From NCBI GenBank assembly GCA_017562135.1, contig QEYB01000355.1:1-64000 (forward strand): a stretch of DNA of 64,000 bases, given 5' to 3'. The notes under the pieces were generated by a model, which saw nothing but the letters and a program-made list of their open reading frames with translations, searched no databases and was not told the DNA's origin. Shown here piece after piece: positions 33,178 through 43,192 of this stretch. The DNA is from Dipylidium caninum. Taxonomy: Eukaryota; Platyhelminthes; Cestoda; Cyclophyllidea; Dipylidiidae. A program made the position numbers and the translations under genes. Positions within the stretch are counted from its first letter, which is position 1. Every line of letters starts with the position of its first letter.

Positions 33178-35039
33178 TGTCCATTTGGTCCAGTGAAAAA
33201 AGGAGAGTCCCTCAATAAGACATCACGGCGCCTCATAGCGCATAAATAACACAGCAGATATTACGCAGTTCGGCTTGGAATTCTCTCCTCCACCGTCTCT
33301 GCCGCCAGAGCTCGTACCACCGCACTTCAGCCTTCTATATTGTCCGATGATGCGTGAAGAGGCGGAAACTGCAACGATGTCGGAGGAGGGAAAACGCACT
33401 CGGGTGTGTTTGAAGGCAAAATGAATCGGTTTTCTTCACATGCAGCAACAGGTGTGATCCAAGCTGTCAAAAGCTTTCAAAAAAAGGTTAAGACGACTTG
33501 CGGGAGTTACGTGTCGGGACAGAGAATGAAGAGGGGTCCATCAGCTTGACTCGACTCGAGGTGGCATGTGAGGCCACCCACGGTGCGGTTCGTGCGTGCC
33601 ACATGTCCACCCAATCTCCACTCCACTCCACTCCACTCCACTCCTCCACTCCACGTGGCAAAGATTTGAAAACATCCGCAATCGATGCATGGGTCTGGTG
33701 GCTGCGTCATTGGCGCGTTATGGCTGCCGAGATGCGGATGAGTAGCGCTGAGAAGACGGCGATCGCCCTCCTCTGCCTCTTCGCCTTCAACGTCTTCTTG
33801 CTGCCCCACGTCCTGCCTTTCAACCTCAACGTCTTCTGCTTGCTGTGGACCATGCTCACTGTGACGGAGCACCTACTGGGAGGTGAGAAACTGCGCTGCA
33901 CTCGAGGTGACACTCTTCATTCCACTCTTCACATCATCACAATCACAATCACCGTCACTGTCACTCTCGCTGTCACTGTCGTCGTCAGCAATACCATCAC
34001 CATGATCATCTCGGTTAATTCACTTTGTGTTTCAGGTGGCTCAGGCTGCGTGTGTGGGTCGAGGCCCTCGGCACGGAGTAAGGAGAGGGACGGTGGAGCG
34101 GTGGGTTGTGGTGGCAGCGAGAAGATGGAGAAGGAGGAGTCAGGCAGGTGGGAGAGGCGTTCGCTCTCCCTAATCGCCACATTGGGACTGGATGAAGAGG
34201 ACTCCACGAGCCGGGGAATCCCCTCACTCTCGGACGAGGTGGCGACCCCCTTCTTCATCCGCAAAGTGAGTCACCATCAAATTGTACTTTTTTCTCCTCT
34301 CCCCTCCCTCCCCTCCCCTCCCCTCCCCTCCACTTCTTTACTCTTCTCTTCTCTGCTCTCCTCTCCTCCCTTGCTCCTCCCTCGCCTTCTCTCCCCTCCT
34401 CACGACTCCTCGCGACGCCTCACTTCGTATTGCCTGCATTGTAGAAGCGCATGACCTCGCGCCTCCTGCACTTATTTTGCTGTGGCTTGCCACGCAAAGA
34501 CGTGCGAGAGAGCGTCGAGCGACGCAGAGGAAAGTGGAGACGGAGACAGAGGAAGTGGGGGAAGAAAGAAGATGTCTTGCGCTAAAAGACCAAGTCTCAT
34601 TAGAGTACTCAACACCAATCCACTTCCTCCTCCCTCCCTGCCCTCCTGCCTGCCTCCCCCGAGAGTTCTTTGTTTAAGGAAATGTGGTAAATGTAATGTA
34701 CATAGCCTAAGCCTAATTGCAAGCATTTGTTCCTTCCTTCGCCTTCTGTCTGCCACACATGCCATTTGGGCGCCTGGTCTGATTTTGACAAGTGCGAGAC
34801 GACGGGGTAGGAAATAAGCACGGCGTAGGAGCCAATTGGTCCAATGCGGGAAAGCGGGTTTGGGGCTTGTTGACGAGTAAGGCTGGGGAGAGTGGGACGA
34901 AAATGGCTCTGGAAGACACTATTATGAGGCGAGAGGCGAGAGGCGAGAGGCGAGAGGGGAGAGAGGAGAGAGGAGAGGGAGGCCAGAGAAGTGAGAAACT
35001 CTGACAGAGGAGGCGGCAGAGAAGGCTGCCTGATGTCAA
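33178..35039 (-). repeat. Inverted pair 1, right arm
   Basis: Reverse complement of 25233-27082, with 6.1 kb between the arms. Homology ends at 33178 on one side and 35039 on the other. Beyond 35039 the flank shows only a short degenerate motif that also occurs near 36520-36555. Confidence 0.92.
33720..34265 (+). pseudogene. Partial duplicate of the candidate gene (exons 1 and 2 only)
   Basis: ATG at 33720. Exon 1 runs 33720-33882, with donor GTGAGA. The acceptor TTTCAG comes before 34036, and exon 2 runs 34036-34265, with donor GTGAGT. Exon 1 is 6 bases shorter than in the left copy (one NL repeat unit less), so the frame is kept. The duplication ends at 35039, before the equivalent of exon 3. 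A read-through into a cryptic acceptor at about 34443 would give a short basic tail. Confidence 0.45.
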
Positions 35040-35239
35040 CCAGAGCATTGTGAGTCACAATGTTGCAGCTTGAGGGAAGGTCAAACAAGTAGGGAATCGG
35101 CGTCCTACGCTCCTTGGGAAAGAACCCACATTCACCAGTCGCCTGGCTACTCGTTGCAATTCGGCTTTGCACAGCGCTGAGTAGCTGCGTGAGCATGGCT
35201 TTGACAGAGGAGAGTCGCCTTAGGCGACGAGTAAATGGC

Positions 35240-36620
35240 CAAATTTGTAGGGCAACACTGAGCGAGGCAGAATGGCGTAGGTGCAATAAGTAATGCCCTG
35301 AGAATTATTTCGATAAGCTTATTGGCGGCAGTGCAGAGAGTCAAGGGATTAGTATTGAGTGTACGTGCGACAAAAGAGCGGATCAGTTTGGGGATTGCTC
35401 CGCAGACGGAAACTTCGAGTCGGTCTGAAAAGCAGTATATATTTTGACAATGTCTCAGTCCATCCGAAGTGCTTGTGGAATGAATGGGCGCGGATTTCCA
35501 TGAGCGTTTGTGGCTGCGCGTGTGTTCAGAGGCTCTGCAGGGAATGGGTTAAATTGTGAGCATTTAAACAATAATGCTTGTTTCTAAACATGCGTCAGGA
35601 ATGCTTTTTTGTGGTGTTAAATTCTCACTGCTTCTGCGGCCGGTGACTATTGCGATTCCCTCGGTCATATGAGCGTTAAGCTACTAGGTGGAGAATAAAT
35701 AAGGCAACCGTTGCAGTGGTGTGCAGGCTGACACTGGAGGTGCGAGATGTGCGTTGGACGGAAGCGCTATCGAAATGGGGGGCTGGTTATTGGGGACGTG
35801 GTAGGCAGTGGTGGTCCACAACTTGTTCTTCGGGCATTTTTGTGTGGCCTCATGTTGAGGGGCCTCCAGCCAGATGAACATGGTCTCCTGTTGTAGAGAC
35901 TGTTGTTGTCGTGGATGTTAGGGTTGCTGTGACACCTCCTGCGTGCTCGATGGTCGATGGGACGTATCAGTAAGTGCAGAGTGGGCTCGTGAACAAGGTG
36001 AAGAGTGACAGGAGACACTGCTGCATCGAGAGGCGGGCGCCAACTAGGGTGATGGCGATTCACTAGGACTTCGTCAAAATATTCTCTTGCTTTCTCACCA
36101 TATCGGTGTCCCTTCCCCGAAACGTTCGCCAAACTGTATATCTGCCTTGCTTAATGGAACAGTGGGTGCTAAGCTGCTATCTTCATTGGCGCCGATGATC
36201 TGATCAAATTAAAAAGCTCGAGTTTACTAATTTATTGCTCTCGACCAATTACTACCTCGCTCAATGAAACTCAACGATGATGCTGAGATGATTATGTGTC
36301 ACGTGAGACTTGGTTTATGTGGCGAGTGAAGATTGAGAGGGGAATGGGGTCGGCTTAGACAAATGGAGGCAAGGGGTCCATTGCGCGTTAGCTGGCTTCG
36401 CCGTTCGTGGCCGATTGAAGTTGTGGAAAGTGGCGCTGAAAGAAATTATTGGGAAGGTAGAGGGCAGAATGGAGAGGGGAGGTGAGAGAAAATGTGTAAG
36501 AACTGCGGTTAGAGAGCCGGCAGAGGAGGCTGCCTGATGTTAAATAGAGCATTGCCTTCTGCAGGGAAGCAAGGTGAGGAAGTGGTCACATTGCAGGATA
36601 GGATGTATTTCAATTATGTG
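35240..36620. repeat. Degenerate family E fragment and unassigned sequence
   Basis: Positions 35240-35660 resemble 28600-28760 and 36700-36900 (shared GGCGTA, then GCTTATTGGC and GTGCAGA). The rest, 35660-36620, has no convincing gene; the 121-residue minus-strand frame at 35767-36132 lacks any recognisable motif. Confidence 0.5.
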
Positions 36621-37600
36621 AGGAGAATTTCAGGTGCATGTTGTGTGCATGACGCCTGAACAATACCGCTCGCCAAATAACATGTTTGGATGCTGAGTGG
36701 GTCTGTGCGGAGGAAATGAGCGAACATGGCGTAAATGCAATAAAAATAACACGAGGCATCCTTGTATAGGCTTATTGGCTGCGGTGCAGAAAAGCAAGGA
36801 ATCGTTTCGAGGTAAGCATGAAATATTAAAACAAAAAAAATTGGTAATCGCATCGTAGACGGCGACATCGAATCGGCAGGAAAAGCGAAGTATATTTTGG
36901 CAATGTTTTAGTGGATCGGATGCGTTGGCCGATTGGGCGGGCGCGCGTCTCGGTGAGCGGTTGGGATCTTCACGTGCGTTTCCCGTCTTCGGTGGGAATG
37001 GCTTAGATCGTGAGTGTTTAACTGCCTATCCTTGTTACTTAACATGCATCAATAATGATTTATTGGTCTCAAATCCTCATTGCCACAATAGTGGAGCTGA
37101 GGTGTTAAGGTGGGCAGAATGGTAGAATGAGTAGTTGGGTGAGTGGACTTGTCGCAACTATAGTTGATGACACTGATGTTGGTATTCAAGGTCCACTCAC
37201 CTATATCAGGCTGGAAAACATTATCGCAATTATTCCGAACACCGCTATTTGTTGTGGCGGCGGTACGTCAGGCGAAGCCGTACCAGTACCGTGAAACAGT
37301 AGGCGTGACAATGTTTGGGACGGAGATAGCTTATGTTCTTGCGGATACACAGTCATGAGGATGCATGGAAAACCGACGTGATTGTGTATGCTTTGGGATG
37401 TTCTTAAGTTGAAGTAGTGCTTATTTGTCCGGCGTTCCCGCGCATAATCTTCGCTAGTTCGGTTTGTGTGAAATTGAGAGTTATGACGCATGAGGAGTTG
37501 TCTACTTGTCTTGCGCCAGCATTTTCATTGAATTTTGGACTAGTTTGCATTGTAGCATCGCGATTGACTTCTAGTTTCCTTCATCCGATGCTTAGATGAT
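36620..37600 (-). repeat. Repeat family E, copy at 37 kb
   Basis: Diverged copy in the opposite orientation to 15640-16390. It contains the imperfect inverted repeat at 37138-37202. It lies directly downstream (minus strand) of the R2-like endonuclease frame at 37870-38585, with family J in between, the same order as J then E at 15230-16390. Confidence 0.6.
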
Positions 37601-37869
37601 CTAGTGGGATAGGAGAGATGTGACCGTTTCGTCAGTTTGTGTCTTATTCACTGAACCTGGAGTAATTTAGCTGTTTCTACTGTTATGGCCTTTGCAGTGT
37701 GAATATTGTCTTGTGGTTTGTGTCAGTTATGTTGTTGGAAATGTGTGAAGGAGAGATGGTGGGACCGTGGGTTGACTTCTAATTGAGAGGTCAAGTCTCT
37801 ATGTCTATAGGCTTTATCTGTATCGCCTTTACTCAACCATCTGAGAGAGAGCGTCGCACTGAGCCACGT

Positions 37870-38585
37870 TTATGTTGATGGAAAGTGGTGGACGAGTTGC
37901 GCTAGACTCTGAGTCCATAACAAATAGCTCTGGCCAGTACACTCCAGTTGAATCGGTATTCCCTTTATTGCGCTATGCTTTCTGAATACAATCTGTGCCT
38001 TCTCCACCCTCGAGGCTTTATAGCCAAGGTCACGCAGGTGCCGCCTAATACAGCCATGCACCGGCTCCTTACCGCAATTCTTCCCCTTTTCTCGCCAGGT
38101 TGTGGCCATCGGTTGTTCAGGCGTAACATCCACAACCATCAGAATGGCCGTGTCATTCCAACGACACAAGGTCCGGTTTGCAAAAGGAAGGAATCAAGGG
38201 AACTCGAGGCTCATGCAGGATCTCGCGCCTAGCCCGCTGAAGTTGAGTTTGCAGAAGACCTGCAATGAGACTGTACCTCTAGTAGCGGGCATCATGTACC
38301 AGAGCACAGTCGTGGAAATTGGCCAAGTCTAGGCTGAGAATTGCACCCAATCGACCGAGCGAAGGGTGGAGAACGAGCCAGATGCTGTGAGTCTGGGTTG
38401 GCTGATTTAAGGAGCCTGTCTAGTTTCTTCCTCTTGTAAATTGGAATCGTGGAGGAGGCCGAAGGAATCACCATACGGCCATCCTTGATATGTGCATGAA
38501 GGAAGGCCGCCGACGTGTATTTGGGCAACCACAGCCGCGATCGCAGAGCTGGGCAGAATTGTTTACCCATCGCCTCAGGAGTCAC
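37870..38585 (-). pseudogene. Older R2-like host element, C-terminal part
   Basis: On the minus strand the frame resumes with TPEAMGKQFCPALRSRLWL right after the nested elements. It continues through AAFLHAHIKDGRMVIPSASS and KLDRLLKSANP, and later (37870-38169) has WNDTAILMVVDVTPEQPMAT, the endonuclease core with the VVDVT strand preserved. There are several frameshifts and stops. It is the continuation of the RT fragment at 40090-40790. Confidence 0.8.
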
Positions 38586-38611
38586 CAATTAGATGAGGAG
38601 GCATTTGGCTA
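38581..38611 (-). other. 28S rRNA-like 3' tail of element II
   Basis: Minus strand TAGCCAAATGCCTC, then CTCATCTAATTGGTGAC, two substitutions from the 28S sequence, preceded by CTTAAAGG, which resembles the 28S bases just upstream of the R2 cut (with one extra A). Its last five bases overlap the host target-site copy. Confidence 0.8.
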
Positions 38612-38885
38612 CCTTTAAGATATATTTTTGAGAGCAACTGTATATGCAACACAACAAAATACAACAACAACAACAGTACAGAATGCAATCGAAGAAGGGA
38701 GAGGTCTGTTAGGTTGGGGGGAATGTACAGGCACCTTTGTTCCCTGCGAAGTCCGAAGACGTCCAACCTTCGTAGCGTCACCACGCGAGAATCCGCCGTT
38801 CCAATCAGACCCGGTCGATGGATACTGAGGCACAATGGCCGGGTATACGCCCGGATAGGAGCCATCCTGTGTTCCCCGGCGGGGT

Positions 38886-38969
38886 GACCCAGGTCTTAGC
38901 TGGGAGGGCAAGCCCTCGGACGCCGGCGGTCGCCACGAGGAGGCGCCCGGGTCCGCAACCATGACCCCC
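38886..38969 (-). ncRNA. HDV-like self-cleaving ribozyme, element II (84 nt)
   Basis: Minus strand: P1 5' strand GGGGGTC (38969-38963); P2 5' strand GACCCGGG (38953-38946); P3 (C)GCC and GGC around L3 TCCTCGT (38941-38935); P1 3' strand GACCGCC (38931-38925); P4 GAGGGC paired with GCCCTC (38917-38904); J4/2 with GCTAAGA (38900-38894); P2 3' strand CCTGGGTC (38893-38886). P2 is 8 bp with one G-U pair; P1 has one G-G mismatch. The length and the L3 and J4/2 sequences closely follow the hepatitis delta fold. The predicted cleavage point is directly 5' of the G run at 38969, exactly at the junction with element I. Confidence 0.8.
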
Positions 38970-38976
38970 GCAGGAG

Positions 38977-39013
38977 TCATGCGCGTCATTAATTGGATGA
39001 CGAGGCATTTGGC
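38977..39013 (-). other. 28S rRNA-like 3' tail of element I
   Basis: Minus strand: GCCAAATGCCTCGTCATC, then CAATTAATGACGCGCATGA. This is the conserved 28S sequence immediately downstream of the R2 insertion site, with two substitutions as I recall the site. Similarity to 28S stops after GCATGA. Confidence 0.85.
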
Positions 39014-39869
39014 AAGGAACATATATTTTTGGGTAGCATCAGTACACAACTTAATATAGCAGTACAAAACAAACAACGCAACACAGTCCAACACAGTGAA
39101 GACGCAAGTCCCAAGAGTTGGGACTCTTGGCCCTCGTCCGCGCCCCCGAGTCTTCCAAGTACCGCGCATATGGACATCATAGCATCGAATACTGCCAGAA
39201 AGAGCCACTTTCGTCCGAAATAAGCACTAGCGTGCTGCTCCAAAGCCTCGCGTGCACCCTCCACATCCGAAGAAGCGAGACGGTCCAGTGTGACTTGGAG
39301 TTTTGGAACATGGAGGAAGGGGCCCGACGCGTTGCGAAGATAGGAAGAGGCGGCCTGAGACAACTCTTCAGACCGCTGAGGAACCACAGCAGAGCCCCCA
39401 AGAGGGGAGGTTGGGCCTCAACCTGGGCAGAAGACTGCGGGTGGTGCTGGAGATAGGATCTCACTTTCGACAAGAGCAATTTCCCAGATTTGCCAGGAAA
39501 TGCTTCCTTGACATTCTCAGCAATAGATTCAGGTGATATATCACGGGGCAAATTGCGTAGAAGACGCCGCAAATGGTGTGCATCAGAGACATTCCAATAA
39601 GTACGCTTCGCTTCTAATCGCCCCAGTTTCGCCTCATTATACTCAATAGGATGACCCAGTCTCATATGTTGCGTGAGACCTCGAGCACTGCGGAACTTGG
39701 CAGGACATGGTTCACAAGCATGACCACCATCGTCCACTGCATGCTTCCGGAGGTGGTTAGAAAGTGCAGAGCGAGATTTGAAAGCACGGGAGCAGAGCGG
39801 GCAAGACCGTCCCTCCTGTCCTGTTGGACCATGAGAATTTACCGGGGCAGAGGCCTTGGGTGTATGAAT
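38989..39869 (-). pseudogene. R2-like N-terminal ORF with two C2H2 zinc fingers, frameshifted
   Basis: In frame from 39869 on the minus strand. Finger 1 is CPLC, 12 residues, H, 3, H (CPLCSRAFKSRSALSNHLRK then H). Finger 2 is CEPC, 12, H, 4, H (FRSARGLTQHMRLGHP). These are the target-binding fingers at the N terminus of R2-clade proteins. The frame continues with LGRLEAKRTYWNVSDAHHLR and SYLQHH. Near 39370 the plausible continuation shifts to another frame (LSQAASSYLRNASGPF..), ending at 38989. No in-frame ATG is seen upstream of the fingers; a stop lies just before 39869. RT and endonuclease are absent. Confidence 0.7.
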
Positions 39870-39939
39870 TTAGTTTTCAGGATTCGTGACAAGAGTTCAA
39901 CTCTGGAGTGGTTTGTCAGCCCGAAATGTCCAGAGGGGT

Positions 39940-40067
39940 GACCAGGGCATTAGCTGGGAAGGCAAGTCAAGAGACCGAGACCAGAAGATAGCAATCCCGA
40001 GGCCCAGCCACCCGTCCCTGGCGGGAACCACGAGGAGGAGCCCGGGTCTGCAACTGCTATCCCGACC
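39940..40067 (-). ncRNA. HDV-like self-cleaving ribozyme, element I
   Basis: Minus-strand fold: P1 5' strand GGTCGGG (40067-40061), P2 5' strand GACCCGGG (40048-40041), L3 TCCTCGT (40036-40030) closed by a short P3, P1 3' strand TCCCGCC (40026-40020), an enlarged P4 region, then GCTAATG (39954-39948) and P2 3' strand CCCTGGTC (39947-39940). The J4/2 sequence GCTAA contains the catalytic cytosine position of HDV ribozymes. P1 and P2 each have one mismatch, so activity may be reduced. Ribozymes of this fold form the 5' end of R2 RNAs and process it from the rRNA co-transcript. Confidence 0.75.
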
Positions 40068-40077
40068 AGGCGTCGGA

Positions 40078-40790
40078 GAGTCACAGTTACTCCCTCAATG
40101 AAATGGTGCAGGTGAGGAAGCAGGAAGACTTCAGAAGAACCACCCTCGTTGAGGTTGGAGAGGTGCTTTGGTAAAGTGCGAGAGCCAGTTCTGTAGGCAC
40201 CCACGACGATTCGTGTGTGACCGTCCGCACCAAGTGAAGTACACACCAAAGAAGTGAAAGGTATCCTCAGGCCCGAAAGAGCGAAAGCACTCCCCCGTCT
40301 CCAAAATCAAGTGGGTTGTATTCGCAGCTGATTTTTTTGTTCCTACTGTCGCCCCTATGGATGGATCAGCAAGCCGCAAGGCCTCCTTAATGGCTTGACA
40401 AACAAAAAACGGAGAGAGTGGGTCACTCTATCGGACTCCGCACATCGGCGTCAAGGCGGTAGACGCCAGGAACGCCATGTCGTCCGAAACCCCGCACTGC
40501 AGGAGGTCGAGCAAGGTCAGCGGAGCGCCGAAAGAAGTCGTGCGGAAAAATTGTGTTTTGGGAAGCACATCTACGCTTGCGAGTGTCAAGTCACGATTGT
40601 GACTGCCTCCGTGGCAATATTTCATCCAATAAGTTGGCTGCCTCAAACGTGCCGTCACGCTTCTAGAAAGCGAATCGAAGTAACGGAAGTGTGAGTGAGC
40701 CAGACCACCAGGTTGGCAATATCTTATGTAAGCAGTGCGTCACGACCGAGGAAAACAGAGATGAGAGAGAGCAGTGCACGCTTAGAACAG
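40078..40790 (-). pseudogene. Older R2-like host element, RT part
   Basis: Minus-strand pieces read LRQPTYWMKYCHGGSHNRDL, then SDPLSPFFVCQAIKEALRL (motif B; the G before D is now S). After the region of motif C come FFGVYFTWCGRSHTNRRGCL and LLPHLHHFIEGVTVT, where the nested elements interrupt it. Upstream, at about 40700-40780, RT motif 2-like sequence runs up to a head-to-head junction with the plus-strand R2 copy of unit D. Confidence 0.75.
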
Positions 40791-42580
40791 TGACGGTGCC
40801 TTTGAGGCGACGAAGGTACTGGATGGAATCTCGAGGGAAAGAGGTCGACTACACTACCGGCTTATGTTCCACGGAGTTGGATGTGTCGTGGCACGAGATA
40901 CAATATTTCGTGCCGGTATCTAACTGGCGTCCAGACGCCCTTGTTCGACTTGATCAGATGCGCGTTATTGCGACGCTGAGTCGTTCGTGGCTCGCGCCGC
41001 CTAACTCCACAACGCGGGAGTGTGCCAAGCGATCCGCTGTGTTGGCACCTTTTTTGTCATGGCGTTAGATGAGGCTTTATGTTTAGCCTCTGCAGAACTG
41101 GGAGCATGCTCGAATAGTGCAACGGTAATGCTATTGCATACGCTGATGAATTGATTCTCCTCGGTCCCACGCTGCAGCAGCTCAGTTATAAGCTGAGACG
41201 TTTGCGAATCTGCCCTTCGTGCGGCGAGGATGACAGTGAACGAGAGGAAAGCATTCACTCGAACAATTGTGGGCGCTACTAAGAAACAAGCAGTCGGTCG
41301 TAGTGGCCTCCCCACGTGATCTTGTCGACTGGGAGCCCTTTCGGCGTTCGGGGCTGGAGGATTGGTTCGAGTACCTAGGGGTGAACTTCACCTGGCGTGG
41401 ACGCGCACCGACCAACCACAGTGAGCGCCTACATACCTGGCTTCACCACCTCGCCAGGGCGTCGCAGAAACTCCAATAACAGCGGATGATCTCCTTGAGA
41501 ACCTCTCCCTTCCCTTGTCTGCACCAATCTCTCACGCTAGCAGTGGCCAATGGGATGACGCCAAAAAGTCCTGGACTGGCAGGTACTGCAGGACTGCGAT
41601 CCTGGCTTGGATTGCCTCACAATACAGGGAGAGCATTCTTCCGTACGGACGTCAAAGAGGGCAGACTTGGGACACCCTCGCTTTCCTCCACAGTACCACT
41701 TCATAAGAGGAGTGGCGAGACAAACTCCTTCGATCGACGGACCCAAACCTACAAACACCTAACGAGGTCCGCGGTGATGGCCTGTTTAATCGGACAAACT
41801 TCACAGCGCGGTCACGCCATGGGACGAGTAGTCGAGAGGTTTGGAGGGACTTCTCCTGCCGGATTGAGGATGGGTCCTATCTCAGCGGTTTTCACACCGG
41901 TCGGGAGTGGTCCCGCTGTGTGGACCACCCGGAGAAGACTTATCCGCGCATCTACGTTGGAGGTGTCCAACTCCGAGTTAACACCACTGACACGGTCTTT
42001 GTGCAACCAGACCTCGTTGTGTTGGGACGACACGGGCATTGCGATGGACGTGGCTATTCCTGGCGAGAGACGGATGGCCACAGTGGCAAGAAAAGAATGA
42101 GAAGTACGCGAGGAGTCGGTAGCCCGAAGCATCCTACAACGTAAACGCGCGTTGGGCTACGAGGTCTCGAGAATAGAAACAGGCTGCGATAATTCTCAGC
42201 ATGAGGCTTTTGACGCAGAGCCGCCTCAGATACTGCCGGAGGTTAGGAATGAAGAAGCTTGCGCTGGAGCAAACTTGTCGTTGCTGGCCTTGACAGAGAC
42301 GCCATGGTGTTGTGATGTCTTCATAAGAGGAACATGGCGAGCACGGGGCTCCAGGCCGCCGTGCAGGTTTCGAGTGACGGGAGGCTTTGTCCTTGATAAC
42401 CTGACCCGTAGAGACCGCACCCCTCTTGACTGGCATCTGTAAATCTGTGTATCGACCCTGTGTTCCATGCGTGCTTCTATGTTGTAAGTTATGACTCCCC
42501 CTTCTGTTGTACACGAATGCTTTCTACGAATACATGTTATTAGCCAATTCTCATCATCATCTAGTTAGTGACGCGTATGA
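40691..42580 (+). pseudogene. R2-like element with 28S-like tail, unit D copy 1
   Basis: Frames in succession: LRRRRYWMESRGKEVDYTTG, ELDVSWHEIQYF (motif A degenerate), MALDEALCLASAELG, then a YADE codon run at the motif C position (second aspartate changed), ALRAARMTVNERKAFTRTI, GLEDWFEYLGVNFTWRGRAP, LGTPSLSSTVPLHKR, MDVAIPGERRMATV (endonuclease part) and TPWCCDVFIRGTWRA. The tail at 42541-42580 (TAGCCAATTC.., TTAGTGACGCGTATGA) matches the 28S sequence downstream of the R2 site with several changes. Many frameshifts; inactive. Confidence 0.8.
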
Positions 42581-43192
42581 CTCCCTGCATTGTTACACAC
42601 GTGACAGTGTGTCCGAGGTGTCTTTGGAGCTGCGCGAAGCGAGAGAAGTGAGCGAGTCATTAAATCGTCTGAGTGAAGAGAGAGAGAGAGAGGAAAGCGG
42701 AGACATATTTGGACAGGTTTGGAGGCGGAACGTGGGACGGGTTGCTTACTGTTGCTTACTTACTGAGAGAGGCAGAGGGAAGCTGGAGGTGATGGGTGGA
42801 CGTGTTACTGAAGAGAGCGATGTGATCTGTCCAGTGATGTGCCGCTATCCCCATCACTTGCGGAGATCATGTCATTCTCATTCTCATCATCTTCAAGCAC
42901 TCGGCAGTGGATAACGGGCCAAATGCCTTTTCACTCAGCTTCGAGTAATTTTAAGCTGTTCTCTTTTTGCCGGATCTGATTGACAAACAGCAAAATGATG
43001 CAGTGATTAGTTGGGGAGACGAGGGTTTTGACGCGAAAATCGTTCAATTTGTAAGGCGCTTCATGACTTCTCAGACCTAAGTCCCCTATTTGCTATCATA
43101 GCACGAGTCAGGTATAGTAGCACGTGCAGACTTTCTTGTCGAAAACGGTCTTTTACTGAGAAGGCTGCCGCCATTGCGGTGTCAGTACTGGG

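Larger units (their letters stand above)
38586..40077 (-). mobile_element. Tandem pair of short R2-like elements nested in an R2-like RT ORF
   Basis: Two head-to-tail units, each with an HDV-like ribozyme at the 5' end and a 28S-like 3' end. Element I spans about 38971-40067 and element II about 38586-38970. The host sequence GTGACTC is present on both sides (forward GAGTCAC at 40078-40084 and 38579-38585), as expected of a target-site duplication. Deleting the block joins FIEGVTV to TPEAMGKQF in the same frame. Neither unit contains an RT, so both are non-autonomous, comparable to the short internally deleted R2 elements described in Drosophila. Confidence 0.75.

Noticed and set aside
38641..38700. 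CAA-rich tract as an independent microsatellite
   Set aside because: The equivalent part of element I (about 39040-39095) has a similar CAA/ACA-rich composition, so it is part of the element's 3' region.
38615..39208. 197-residue minus-strand ORF across the two short elements
   Set aside because: It reads through the ribozyme and the 28S-like tail in one frame; these are explained as RNA and target-derived sequence.
42541..42580. Possible 28S rRNA gene
   Set aside because: Only about 40 bases match, always at the same boundary and at the 3' end of R2-like sequence; adjoining rRNA sequence is absent.
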